64,000 nucleotides of DNA from Desulfobacca acetoxidans DSM 11109 (GTDB taxonomy: Bacteria; Desulfobacterota; Desulfobaccia; Desulfobaccales; Desulfobaccaceae): assembly GCF_000195295.1 (NCBI RefSeq), contig NC_015388.1:2046001-2110000 (forward strand). Direction: 5' to 3'. Under the pieces are notes generated by a model. It saw only the letters and a list, made by a program, of their open reading frames with translations, did no database searches and was not told the DNA's origin. Shown piece by piece: positions 26,459-33,597 of the stretch (position 1 is the first letter of the stretch; the number at the start of each line of letters is the position of its first letter). The position numbers and the translations under genes were made by a program.

Positions 26459-26879
26459 GATTTCCCCATTTTCTGGAAGGAATTATAATTTTAGTTTCGG
26501 GTTTCGATCTTCGAGATCAATACGAAACTCGGAGTTCAAGTGTGATAAACTCTCGTATTGTGGCTGAAGCGCAGCCTGACAGACAGTGTCGTTTCTAGGG
26601 GTGGATATCCCTTTATCGAATAAAAATACTGTCAAAATCATTATTCTCTAGTATTATCTAAGTATATCGGTGTCTGAAGAAGGTCTCTGAAGACTGCCCA
26701 GACGAATGCCTTTCATCTTAGGATCACCCGTGAACCATAAGAATGGTTTCCGGGGGGACAGGCTTTCTACCCTGAACAGAACTTAATTTTTGGCCAACGA
26801 CCGGAAACCAGAAACCGTATCTTCTTGGCAACTGTATATTACCATAAACCTTGGGTAAAAGGGTAGGGGAGGGTGCCGT
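26459..26879. other. Gene-free region upstream of the ubiquitin-like cluster
   Basis: About 420 AT-rich bases with no gene. It holds the second degenerate palindromic repeat (about 26743-26781) and presumably the promoter of the plus-strand cluster. No promoter pair of good quality was identified. GGGGAGG lies seven bases before the ATG at 26880. Confidence 0.45.
26743..26781. repeat. Degenerate palindromic repeat, copy 2
   Basis: ATGGTTTCCGG...CAGGCTTTCTACCCTG resembles 9723-9761. The palindrome core is CAGGCT-TTCT-ACCCTG, with one arm base changed. Confidence 0.45.
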
Positions 26880-27248
26880 ATGACTGAACCCATAACCGCG
26901 TCCGAAAAACAGAAACGAGAACAACTGCTGCCGCTGGTGGTGGAAATCCTGCCCGGTCAGGCCGGAGAAGGTCTTCTGGAGGTCTTTGAGCCCGGCAGCT
27001 ACGAGGGTAAAACCTTAGAACAGTTATGCCGACAAATGCTGGCCCGTTCGGATTGGAGCATAGAGGAACGGCAAATCCTGGATGATATCCAGCGCCAGCT
27101 TCAAGGTGGCAGACTCTTGGCCAAGGGTCGGGACCTTGAGTCCAAGGCCATTGATTACGCCCGTCTGGAGCAATCGGAGGAGGGTGAAGATTATTTCTAT
27201 GCCCCGGTGCGGGCTATCAGACCCCAAGAGGGCGGCATCTACCTCTAA
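26880..27248 (+). CDS. Ubiquitin-like modifier precursor (predicted)
   Basis: 122-residue protein. Residues 78-93 (GRLLAKGRDLESK and AIDY) align by eye with ubiquitin residues 42-59 (RLIFAGKQLED, TLSDY): Arg-Leu, the Gly two residues after Ala, Leu-Glu and Asp-Tyr all correspond, with a two-residue gap. The end, YFYAPVRAIRPQEGG, resembles the last ubiquitin strand and tail. Gly118-Gly119 is followed by Ile-Tyr-Leu, so a peptidase would have to expose the di-glycine; a JAMM enzyme is encoded four genes downstream. The first 55 residues (LVVEILPGQ, then GLLEVFEPG and a helix) are compatible with the first beta-grasp hairpin and helix. Role as a conjugated modifier is inference from this and from the E1/E2-like neighbours. 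Confidence 0.7.
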   Translation: MTEPITASEKQKREQLLPLVVEILPGQAGEGLLEVFEPGSYEGKTLEQLCRQMLARSDWSIEERQILDDIQRQLQGGRLLAKGRDLESKAIDYARLEQSEEGEDYFYAPVRAIRPQEGGIYL

Positions 27249-27267
27249 GGTCTTAGCGAAGGACAAT

Positions 27268-28431
27268 ATGTGGCCGATGTTGGCTTCGGGGGCGGAGGTA
27301 TACCTCCGCTCAGGCTATCTCTATGCACCGCTGCTGTTTGATCCGGAGATCGAGCAGGAAATTTCGACTATGACCGCGGCCAAGACCCGAGAATTAATTT
27401 CAGGGGAATGTCTGCTGTCAGTCGACGGCGGCTATTTTGTCAAGACCATCTGCTTACCTTCATTAGTGGAGAACTATCCGGCGGTATTTCCGGAGGAGTA
27501 TGAGAAGCTGCGCCAACACCAACTCCAAGGGCTGCTTCCTGTGCGGCCGGATTATCGGCCGCCGCTGGACGCCAAGTTGGAGGTCATGCTTTTCGAGATC
27601 CTGCCGCATTTTCTCAGGAAGCGGCGTGAAATACGCTGTCAGAAAGCTGATTGGGGAACCGTTCTGGACCTGTTGGCCGCCAGGATTCCGTCTCGGAACA
27701 TCAATCCGACCCTCGTAAATAGGTTGCGGCTGACCGAAGCTTCCCTCAGGAAATGGCTTAATCGACTGGAGGGGTTGGTCAATCACCCCTGCCTGCCCCC
27801 CGAGGGTTTGCAGAGAGGCATTGCTCTGCAGCAATGGTTTCAAGCAGCCCTGCAGGCTCATATACTGACTGAGGAAGTTAACCGGTGGCATTCGACCTTG
27901 AAGGAATTGCAGCGGCTGCTAGCATTGCCGCAGCGGCTTCTGGCCGTCTTGCTCACCATTGCCAAACGGGGTGCACTGGAGGTTGACGGCTTCGGTTTCA
28001 CCCGTTTGAAGGATCCACGGGAATACCTGATTTATAAGCGTACGGGGGCTTATGCCCTGAAAGATTATTTCGGTCGACTCTATTTATTTCCTGATTGCCG
28101 AGTCGGCGTCTCTACCGCCGGATTAATATATCCGAGGGTTTTAGGTATGTATAAACACCCTTTGTTGCGCCGATACAGTTCTCAACAGCCTATCTGTCTT
28201 ACCGAATATAAGGCCGAGGGAGAATTCTCCGCCGCCGCCGTGATCAAGGCCTTGGAAGAGGGGATCAATGCCCTTTTTTATGGTTATAACCATCGCAAAC
28301 GCAACGGCTATAACAGCTTGGACAAATTTGCTTTGCATCACTCCATGGTAGATTTTGATGATCTGCGGATTCCGAAAGATCATCCGAGCCTCGTTGCTGG
28401 CGAAGTGGAAGTGAAAAATGACTTTTATTGA
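27268..28431 (+). CDS. E2-like ubiquitin-conjugating protein with large N-terminal region (predicted)
   Basis: 387-residue protein. The C-terminal part (about 255-345) reads like a divergent E2 fold: strands in GRLYLFPDCRVGV, then LIYPRVLGMYKHP, then QQPICLTEY with Cys310 at the place of the E2 catalytic cysteine, then EFSAAAVIKALEEGINALF in the position of the helix after the active site. The His-Pro about ten residues before the Cys resembles the HPN element. The N-terminal 240 residues are helical and unrecognised. AAGGA precedes the ATG at 27268, 19 bases after the modifier gene stop; a longer frame overlaps the modifier gene and is rejected. The E2 assignment is by eye and would be a distant prokaryotic E2 family. 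Confidence 0.6.
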   Translation: MWPMLASGAEVYLRSGYLYAPLLFDPEIEQEISTMTAAKTRELISGECLLSVDGGYFVKTICLPSLVENYPAVFPEEYEKLRQHQLQGLLPVRPDYRPPLDAKLEVMLFEILPHFLRKRREIRCQKADWGTVLDLLAARIPSRNINPTLVNRLRLTEASLRKWLNRLEGLVNHPCLPPEGLQRGIALQQWFQAALQAHILTEEVNRWHSTLKELQRLLALPQRLLAVLLTIAKRGALEVDGFGFTRLKDPREYLIYKRTGAYALKDYFGRLYLFPDCRVGVSTAGLIYPRVLGMYKHPLLRRYSSQQPICLTEYKAEGEFSAAAVIKALEEGINALFYGYNHRKRNGYNSLDKFALHHSMVDFDDLRIPKDHPSLVAGEVEVKNDFY

Positions 28432-28440
28432 GGTTAAACT

Positions 28441-28857
28441 GTGACCGTCGGGCTTCTGGAGTCGATCAAGTCTGTCAGAATGCAGCAAAAGGCCAGATCG
28501 CCGCTGCCCCGATCGGTTTTTGCCCAGGTAGCAGCCATCGTTCAACAGTATGATCTGGATCGGGATTTTATTCAGCAGTTGAAGAAACCGGAATCGTTAG
28601 ATGTCGGGCTGCAGCCCAATGCTACCCCATCGGGGCGCTTGAGCCTCTTTCCCTTATTAACATGGAAGAAATATCAATTGACGCAAGAAATCATTACCCA
28701 CAGCGGTAATCCTTACCTGATGTATGTTCGATCACCCCGGGAAATCGGGCTCAGCCGAATTTTGTATCACCTCGATGCCTCTATTTCGGCGGAAACCTTC
28801 GATCGACAGACGGTGACCGAGCTCGTCGTCGCGAGATTAAGCGCCCGGAAGGAGTAG
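28441..28857 (+). CDS. Protein of unknown function in the ubiquitin-like cluster
   Basis: 138-residue protein starting at GTG 28441, nine bases after the E2-like gene, with GAGGT seven bases upstream. I do not recognise a family. The first 50 residues are basic and helical. The second half has strand-rich GRLSLFPLLTW and NPYLMYVRSPREIG, then a helix-rich end. There is no terminal Gly-Gly and there are no cysteines, so it is neither an obvious modifier nor a RING-type E3. Position suggests a substrate adaptor or a structural partner of the E2-like protein; this is inference. Confidence 0.7.
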   Translation: MTVGLLESIKSVRMQQKARSPLPRSVFAQVAAIVQQYDLDRDFIQQLKKPESLDVGLQPNATPSGRLSLFPLLTWKKYQLTQEIITHSGNPYLMYVRSPREIGLSRILYHLDASISAETFDRQTVTELVVARLSARKE

Positions 28858-28923
28858 GTCGTCTATAGGGTAAAGGGCGGGTGTTTCTTTTGATAAGAGT
28901 TTAGGCCGATACGGGTGAATGGC

Positions 28924-30027
28924 ATGTATGATCATATTTCGGAGCAGAGCCGGCGGCGGATTTTAGACAAGATGGAAATCATGCGCCAACAACAGTTGAA
29001 TGAGGCGGCGCAACAGATCATCGAATTTGCCAAAACGCCGGTGGAGTTGAAGGCCGACCTGGATCGGTTCATTGTCGGCCAGGAAAGGGGTAAGAAAACT
29101 ATGGCTACGGCCATTGCCTTCCACTACCGGCGCCTGGGACATGCTCTGAAAACGGCTCTGGCGGAAAACAGCAAAGACATCGAGCAGGCCCTGCGTCAAA
29201 CCCGGACCCCTAAGGCCAATATTGTGCTCATCGGTCCCACCGGTTGCGGCAAAACCTATACAGCAGAGGTTGCCTCCGGTCTTATCGGAGTTCCATTTGT
29301 GGTGGAAGATATGACCAAATTCAGCGAGACCGGCTATGTCGGCCAGAATACCGGTGACATCCTGATCGACCTCTTGGTTGCGGCTGGAGGCAATCCGCAG
29401 GTGGCTCAGATGGGAGTGGTCTATCTGGACGAGATCGATAAGATCGCCGGTGAAGCAATAGCCTATCGGGATGTCTCCGGCCGGGGAGTGCAGAAAGGTC
29501 TGCTGAAATTGATAGAAGGGGTGGAGAATACCGTAGATTTGGGTCGTGAACGCCTCAGCCTCTCCACCCGGCACGTCCTTTTTATTGCCGGAGGGGTCTT
29601 TGAAAAATTGGACGCCATTGTCCAGAAACGGATGGATCTGCACGGTTTCTCCGGGGATTGGCAGGATTACCTGCTTACCGAGGACCTGGTAGTCTTCGGG
29701 ATGGAACGCCAACTGATGGGGCGTTTCCCCGTGCGGGTAACCTATGATATGCTCACCACTCAGAATTTAATGGATATCCTCACGCAATGTGAGGAAAGCC
29801 CGCTGCAGGCCTACATTCACGATTTTAAAACCTGGGGGATCGAACTGGTCTTTACGGCTGAAGCCCTTAAAGCTATAGCCCTCAGGTCTCAGCAGGAACG
29901 CACCGGCGCCAGAGGTCTGATTAGTATACTCCACCGGGTGCTCAGTGAAGATCTGTTCCGTCGGCCAGGGAGCTACACCGGCCTCCTACAGGTGGATGAG
30001 GGCTATGTCCGCCGGAGGCTGCAGTGA
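28924..30027 (+). CDS. ClpX-like AAA+ unfoldase lacking the zinc domain and normal ClpP loop
   Basis: 367-residue AAA+ protein most like ClpX. Walker A GPTGCGKT (104-111), pore loop GYVG (137-140), Walker B VVYLDE (165-170), DVSGRGVQKGLLKLIEG (183-199), arginine in GRFPV (266-270) and sensor-2 GARGL (328-332) are all present, so ATP-driven threading is likely. Three ClpX parts are missing or altered: the N-terminal zinc-binding domain, the RKH loop, and the [LIV]-G-F ClpP-docking loop, here a short LHGFSGDW. It therefore probably works without ClpP, or with another partner. The ATG at 28924 is used; a GTG nine bases upstream is possible. Its stop overlaps the next start (GTGA). Confidence 0.88.
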   Translation: MYDHISEQSRRRILDKMEIMRQQQLNEAAQQIIEFAKTPVELKADLDRFIVGQERGKKTMATAIAFHYRRLGHALKTALAENSKDIEQALRQTRTPKANIVLIGPTGCGKTYTAEVASGLIGVPFVVEDMTKFSETGYVGQNTGDILIDLLVAAGGNPQVAQMGVVYLDEIDKIAGEAIAYRDVSGRGVQKGLLKLIEGVENTVDLGRERLSLSTRHVLFIAGGVFEKLDAIVQKRMDLHGFSGDWQDYLLTEDLVVFGMERQLMGRFPVRVTYDMLTTQNLMDILTQCEESPLQAYIHDFKTWGIELVFTAEALKAIALRSQQERTGARGLISILHRVLSEDLFRRPGSYTGLLQVDEGYVRRRLQ

Positions 30028-30824
30028 GAATCAAGAACCTGGCCTCCCTGAAGAAAGCGGCCAGCCGGGAGATCATCCTGGCTGAACTGCCCGAAACTAT
30101 TCGCCTGACGCACTTTGCCAACACCAAGGCCTTTAAAATCAATGAGCTGGTGCGCTCCATACATCAGCAGAGTTTTGAATGGTATGGCTTTACGTTGGCC
30201 CTCAGGGAGGCTCCAGAGCTGGTTATAGATCTCGGCCTGCCGGTAAATGAGCAGAACCGGGAGGAATACGTCAGCGTCGAAGCCGAAAAGATTGCCGCTT
30301 ACCGCGATTCCCTGCCGGACCATCTAATCATTAACGGCTGGATTCATTCTCATGGGGACCTGTCATATCGGCATTTTTCCCCCACCGACGCCACCAATCA
30401 GGCAGTGGTGCTGGATTACGTGACAGCGGGGCTGCGTCAGCCGGTGGCCAAGGTAGAGATCGCTATTCAAGATTTTGTCTTCTTGTGTCAGGGGTCCTAC
30501 CGGCCGGAGGATCTAAGAAGGGGCAGCGTCAGCCTGATTACTGATTCTCCTGTCACTCGGGCCAGCCTGTGGGAAACGGTCTACGGCGGCTTCTGTTACG
30601 CCATTGTCATCGGCGATGAGGGCTGGCATGAACAGGAAATTCATTACAAAAGACGGGGTATTCTGACCGGTCAAACCTCGGTCGGGAGTAAAAAGGACGC
30701 GGAGCTAGTACTCATCGATGATGGCCGCCTGCTGACCAACTCGGATATTGAGATGTTAGGAAGCGAGATCAGCAGCAAGCTTTCCCCGGTAACGTCGGTT
30801 CCTCCCAAGTTGGAAAGTATGTAG
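30024..30824 (+). CDS. JAMM/MPN metalloprotease, predicted deubiquitinase-like
   Basis: 266-residue protein with a JAB/MPN domain. Glu52 (FEWYGFTLA), His108 and His110 (GWIHSHG), Ser119 and Asp122 (FSPTD) supply the zinc-binding and catalytic set. The gap between the second His and the Ser is eight residues, one more than the usual JAMM spacing. Family members remove ubiquitin or process modifier precursors; here the likely job is to trim Ile-Tyr-Leu from the modifier and to reverse conjugation. It starts with GTG overlapping the ClpX-like stop by four bases. The region after residue 145 is not part of the core motif and is unrecognised. Confidence 0.82.
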   Translation: MRIKNLASLKKAASREIILAELPETIRLTHFANTKAFKINELVRSIHQQSFEWYGFTLALREAPELVIDLGLPVNEQNREEYVSVEAEKIAAYRDSLPDHLIINGWIHSHGDLSYRHFSPTDATNQAVVLDYVTAGLRQPVAKVEIAIQDFVFLCQGSYRPEDLRRGSVSLITDSPVTRASLWETVYGGFCYAIVIGDEGWHEQEIHYKRRGILTGQTSVGSKKDAELVLIDDGRLLTNSDIEMLGSEISSKLSPVTSVPPKLESM

Positions 30825-30936
30825 GTCCAGGCCTCAAAAGCTAGACATCATCGGCGAAAAGGCGGGATGCGTTTCACTTCTCCGTTCCACGGTTTTATCT
30901 TTGTACCAAGCATTTAGCGCTCAGGACTTAAAGCCA

Positions 30937-32196
30937 ATGACTCATCCCGCCCGCCTGGACCGACAGCTCCGTATTCCCCATTGGAACCAGGACTTACTGG
31001 CACGGGCTCAAATCGGCGTTGTGGGGGAAGGCGGCCTTCTCACCTCCTTGTATCTCCTGTCCGCCATGGCATTAGGCATTAATCATCTCCGGGTGGTAGC
31101 CCCCCGACTGGATGAACGTCTGCTTTCACTCGGACAAAGGCTGAACCCGGATTGCCGACTTAGCTTTTTTCAGGGTTATTATACGCATCCGGTCTGCCGG
31201 GAGATATTTCTTGCCTGCCCTCTGATAATCGACCTCAGCGGCTACTCCCTGGCTGGCAAGATTCTCTTGGAACAGGCCTTCCATGAAGGATTGCCAGTAG
31301 TGCGGGGGGGTGTCTGGCAAGAGGCTCGGAACCAAGGTTTTCGGATCTTCACCTACTTATCGGGCCGCGAATGGCAGGAACTACAGCAGGTTTTGACAAC
31401 ACGGAATCTACCCCAAAACGCAAATTCTGAGGATGGGGTGCTGGAGATCATTGCCGCCGGGCTTATCCTAGAAGAAACCAAGAATATTCTTATGCAAAAC
31501 CCTGTTTCCCCGGCACTGATTACCTATCAGGGTCTACGGCCAACGGTTTTAGCAAGCAGCCCGCGTATCTTAATCGCGGGGGCGGGGGCTTTGGGCAATT
31601 TTGTCGGCCTGGGGCTGGCTTTGACCGGTTTTAGTCAAATAACCTTTATGGATCCGGATGTCATCGAGGTGACTAATCTCAACCGTCAGGTCTGTTTTGC
31701 GGATGCCGTAGGTGCCAGTAAGGCTGAAGTGCTGGCGGCTCGGCTCAACAGCAGGTTTCACACCTCCGCCCATGCGGTGGTTGATTATTTCCGGGAGGGG
31801 ACTGATATTTCCGGTTATGACGTGGTTTTTGATTGTGTCGACAATTTTGCCAGCCGTATTGCCCTGAGCGAAGCCTGCGCCGGGGCCGGTACGATTCTGG
31901 TGAGCGGCGGGACCGGCATTGATGGAGGACAGGTAGTGGTATTTCATCCAAACCTGCAACCTCAGACCCCGGCGGCGGTATTGGGATTTTATGATATTGC
32001 GGCCAGTGACCGCTCCCAGGGCTATCAACGCGAGCGAGCCGCCTGTATCTACCGGCCAGATCCGTCGGTAATCATGAGCAACCAGATTATCGGTGGTTTT
32101 ATGGTAGAGGCCGGACGGAAGGCCTTGGCCGGTGAAGTGGCGCCACCCTTATTTTACCAGGCCGAAGCGGCTCAGCGGTTCACTTTTATGCAATGA
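30937..32196 (+). CDS. E1-like (ThiF/MoeB superfamily) activating enzyme with tandem adenylation domains
   Basis: 419-residue protein with two Rossmann units. The N-terminal unit (about 6-130) keeps the RLDRQLRI opening and GVVGEGGLL but has lost the acidic, Asn, Arg and Gln ATP residues. The C-terminal unit (about 205-400) is intact: GAGALG (215-220), MDPDVIEVTNLNRQ (Asp239, Asn249, Arg250, Gln251), Lys262 and DCVDN (299-303). Cys370 (RAACIYRPD) is the best candidate for the thioester cysteine. This resembles the inactive-plus-active pair of eukaryotic E1 enzymes, with the RxxRQ motif able to act as arginine finger. The ATG at 30937 is preferred; a TTG at 30901 lacks a ribosome site. Confidence 0.85.
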   Translation: MTHPARLDRQLRIPHWNQDLLARAQIGVVGEGGLLTSLYLLSAMALGINHLRVVAPRLDERLLSLGQRLNPDCRLSFFQGYYTHPVCREIFLACPLIIDLSGYSLAGKILLEQAFHEGLPVVRGGVWQEARNQGFRIFTYLSGREWQELQQVLTTRNLPQNANSEDGVLEIIAAGLILEETKNILMQNPVSPALITYQGLRPTVLASSPRILIAGAGALGNFVGLGLALTGFSQITFMDPDVIEVTNLNRQVCFADAVGASKAEVLAARLNSRFHTSAHAVVDYFREGTDISGYDVVFDCVDNFASRIALSEACAGAGTILVSGGTGIDGGQVVVFHPNLQPQTPAAVLGFYDIAASDRSQGYQRERAACIYRPDPSVIMSNQIIGGFMVEAGRKALAGEVAPPLFYQAEAAQRFTFMQ

Positions 32197-32204
32197 GCCG
32201 ATCC

Positions 32205-32376
32205 ATGAAAATTCTCTGGCGCAAATCGAGACTTCATTCTACTGCTGGCCCTGACCGCGGGATTGCTGGCCGGCCAGTATGCCGAGATTGCTGAGCCATA
32301 AGTCCTGCCAGCTTCCAGACTGGTCATGATACTCTCGGTTTTCGGGTTGCCGATCAGTATTTTTAGGTATCACTGA
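32205..32376 (+). pseudogene. Decayed N-terminus of a membrane transporter
   Basis: From the ATG at 32205 the frame reads MKILWRKSR; a one-base shift then gives DFILLLALTAGLLAGQYAEI, a TAA, VLPASRLVMILSVFGLP and a final stop near 32376. This looks like the first two spans of a permease, possibly of the bile acid:sodium (BASS) symporter type. The rest is gone. It is nine bases from the E1-like gene stop. Confidence 0.5.
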
Positions 32377-32433
32377 GCGTTTCCGGGGCGGCGTCAGGCT
32401 CATGCTTTCTGCCTCCGGGTAATGAGAAAACAT

Positions 32434-32462
32434 TTGACTCGAGTGTAAGGATGTATTAGATT
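32434..32462 (+). promoter_or_regulatory. Sigma-70 promoter of the outer-membrane-like gene
   Basis: TTGACT, a 17-base spacer, TAGATT, 26 bases before the ATG at 32489 with GGGGGG as ribosome site. The gene therefore has its own promoter apart from the ubiquitin-like cluster. Confidence 0.6.
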
Positions 32463-32488
32463 AGATTTACGGGGAACTGGGGGGAATA

Positions 32489-33157
32489 ATGTTTCGGGGA
32501 ATAGCGCAGCTCAAACGCACTGCATTGATATGCTTCTTGGGGTTCATGTTAATCCTGGGAGGTTATAGCTTTGCTCAATCAAGTGATTCGAGCGGTGCCC
32601 TCATATTCATACCCTCCGTACCCAGCAAGACCGCCCTCGAGATGCACCTGCTTAATGACAGCCCCGAGTCCGCGGGGTCCTCTTTGACCTTCTCCTGGGG
32701 GAATAATCTGCCATTTTTTACCCCGGTAGCCCAGAACACCCTGCCGGGAGGGGCCGCAATCCTGGATCGTCCGGAAACGAATGGGCCGCATCAGATGACG
32801 GCGAAATTTGCCTTCACACCTTCTTCCGAGTTGCGGGTGTCTTTTCTGTATCATCAGGATCAACCGGTTGGCCAGACGCCTGATACTCCTGCCAGTCATC
32901 TGTTGTTTCGCTACTCCATGGATTATCGCGTCATGCCCAACCTGAAGGTAGGCTTAAGCGGCTACCTCTATCGTCCCCAGGCAGAATACTTTCCGTGGCG
33001 CGGGTATCAAACTTCCGAACCGATGTTAGGTTTCGGGCCGGGGGTAAAATATGACCTGGGTCGTTGGAGCTTTCTCCTGAGATCGCAATTGGAACCCGGA
33101 ACGAAAGATCGCGGGGAAGCCCTGCACAACTGGTTCAGGGTTTGGTATTCTTTTTAA
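32489..33157 (+). CDS. Exported protein, probable outer-membrane beta-barrel
   Basis: 222-residue protein with a Sec signal peptide (basic start, hydrophobic core, cleavage after YSFA near residue 29). The mature part is rich in alternating strand patterns such as LRVSFLYHQ, LKVGLSGYLYRP and VKYDLGRWSFLLRSQ. It ends WYSF, the terminal aromatic that Bam-assembled outer-membrane proteins usually carry. It resembles small MetA/porin-like barrels, but I cannot assign a family. Confidence 0.6.
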   Translation: MFRGIAQLKRTALICFLGFMLILGGYSFAQSSDSSGALIFIPSVPSKTALEMHLLNDSPESAGSSLTFSWGNNLPFFTPVAQNTLPGGAAILDRPETNGPHQMTAKFAFTPSSELRVSFLYHQDQPVGQTPDTPASHLLFRYSMDYRVMPNLKVGLSGYLYRPQAEYFPWRGYQTSEPMLGFGPGVKYDLGRWSFLLRSQLEPGTKDRGEALHNWFRVWYSF

Positions 33158-33597
33158 TTCCTTGTTATTGTCAGTCTTGCCACAGTTGCTAATCATCGAA
33201 CCGACTCCTACAGCAGCAAGCATCCCGCAGATCTCATAACTAACTGTTTTGCCAGTTCGATCCTATCTGATATTCCCTGGTCCCCTCGGCACCTTTCCCA
33301 ATAATTGACGTTAAGGTCATCCTTGCAGACCGATTATCCCAAAACCGTCATAGTCGGATGAAATCGTGAAGTATTAAGGGCGCATGAGCGTCAGGTTAAA
33401 GAATGGAAAATTCCTCTTGCCTTCACCTTGAGAATATTTTAACATAAGTCGTTTTGGGAATTTGGCGTGGCAGCGAGGCTCTAGTCTCTAGCTGAAAAAC
33501 CATTATCTATCTGATATAATTTGTTATTATTTGAAATACCGGGAAAGATGGACCGGAGAGCAGCACATAATGGTTAAAGACGTTGGAGTAACCTGAT
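33158..33597. other. Gene-free region upstream of prs
   Basis: About 440 bases with no supported gene. Its last 90 bases contain the prs promoter. No clear terminator was seen for the preceding gene. Confidence 0.45.
33512..33520 (+). promoter_or_regulatory. Extended -10 promoter of prs
   Basis: TGATATAAT is a perfect extended -10 (TGnTATAAT), about 78 bases before the prs ATG. No strong -35 box is needed for such promoters, and none is clear. Confidence 0.6.

Noticed and set aside
27082-27267. Longer N-terminus for the E2-like protein
   Set aside because: It would overlap the modifier gene in another frame with unlikely composition; the ATG at 27268 has a good ribosome site.
26880-32196. 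CBASS, Bil or PRTRC as the identity of the conjugation cluster
   Set aside because: No cyclase (CD-NTase) or effector gene for CBASS, no ParB for PRTRC, and the ClpX-like gene is not part of Bil as I know it. Kept as related, not identical.
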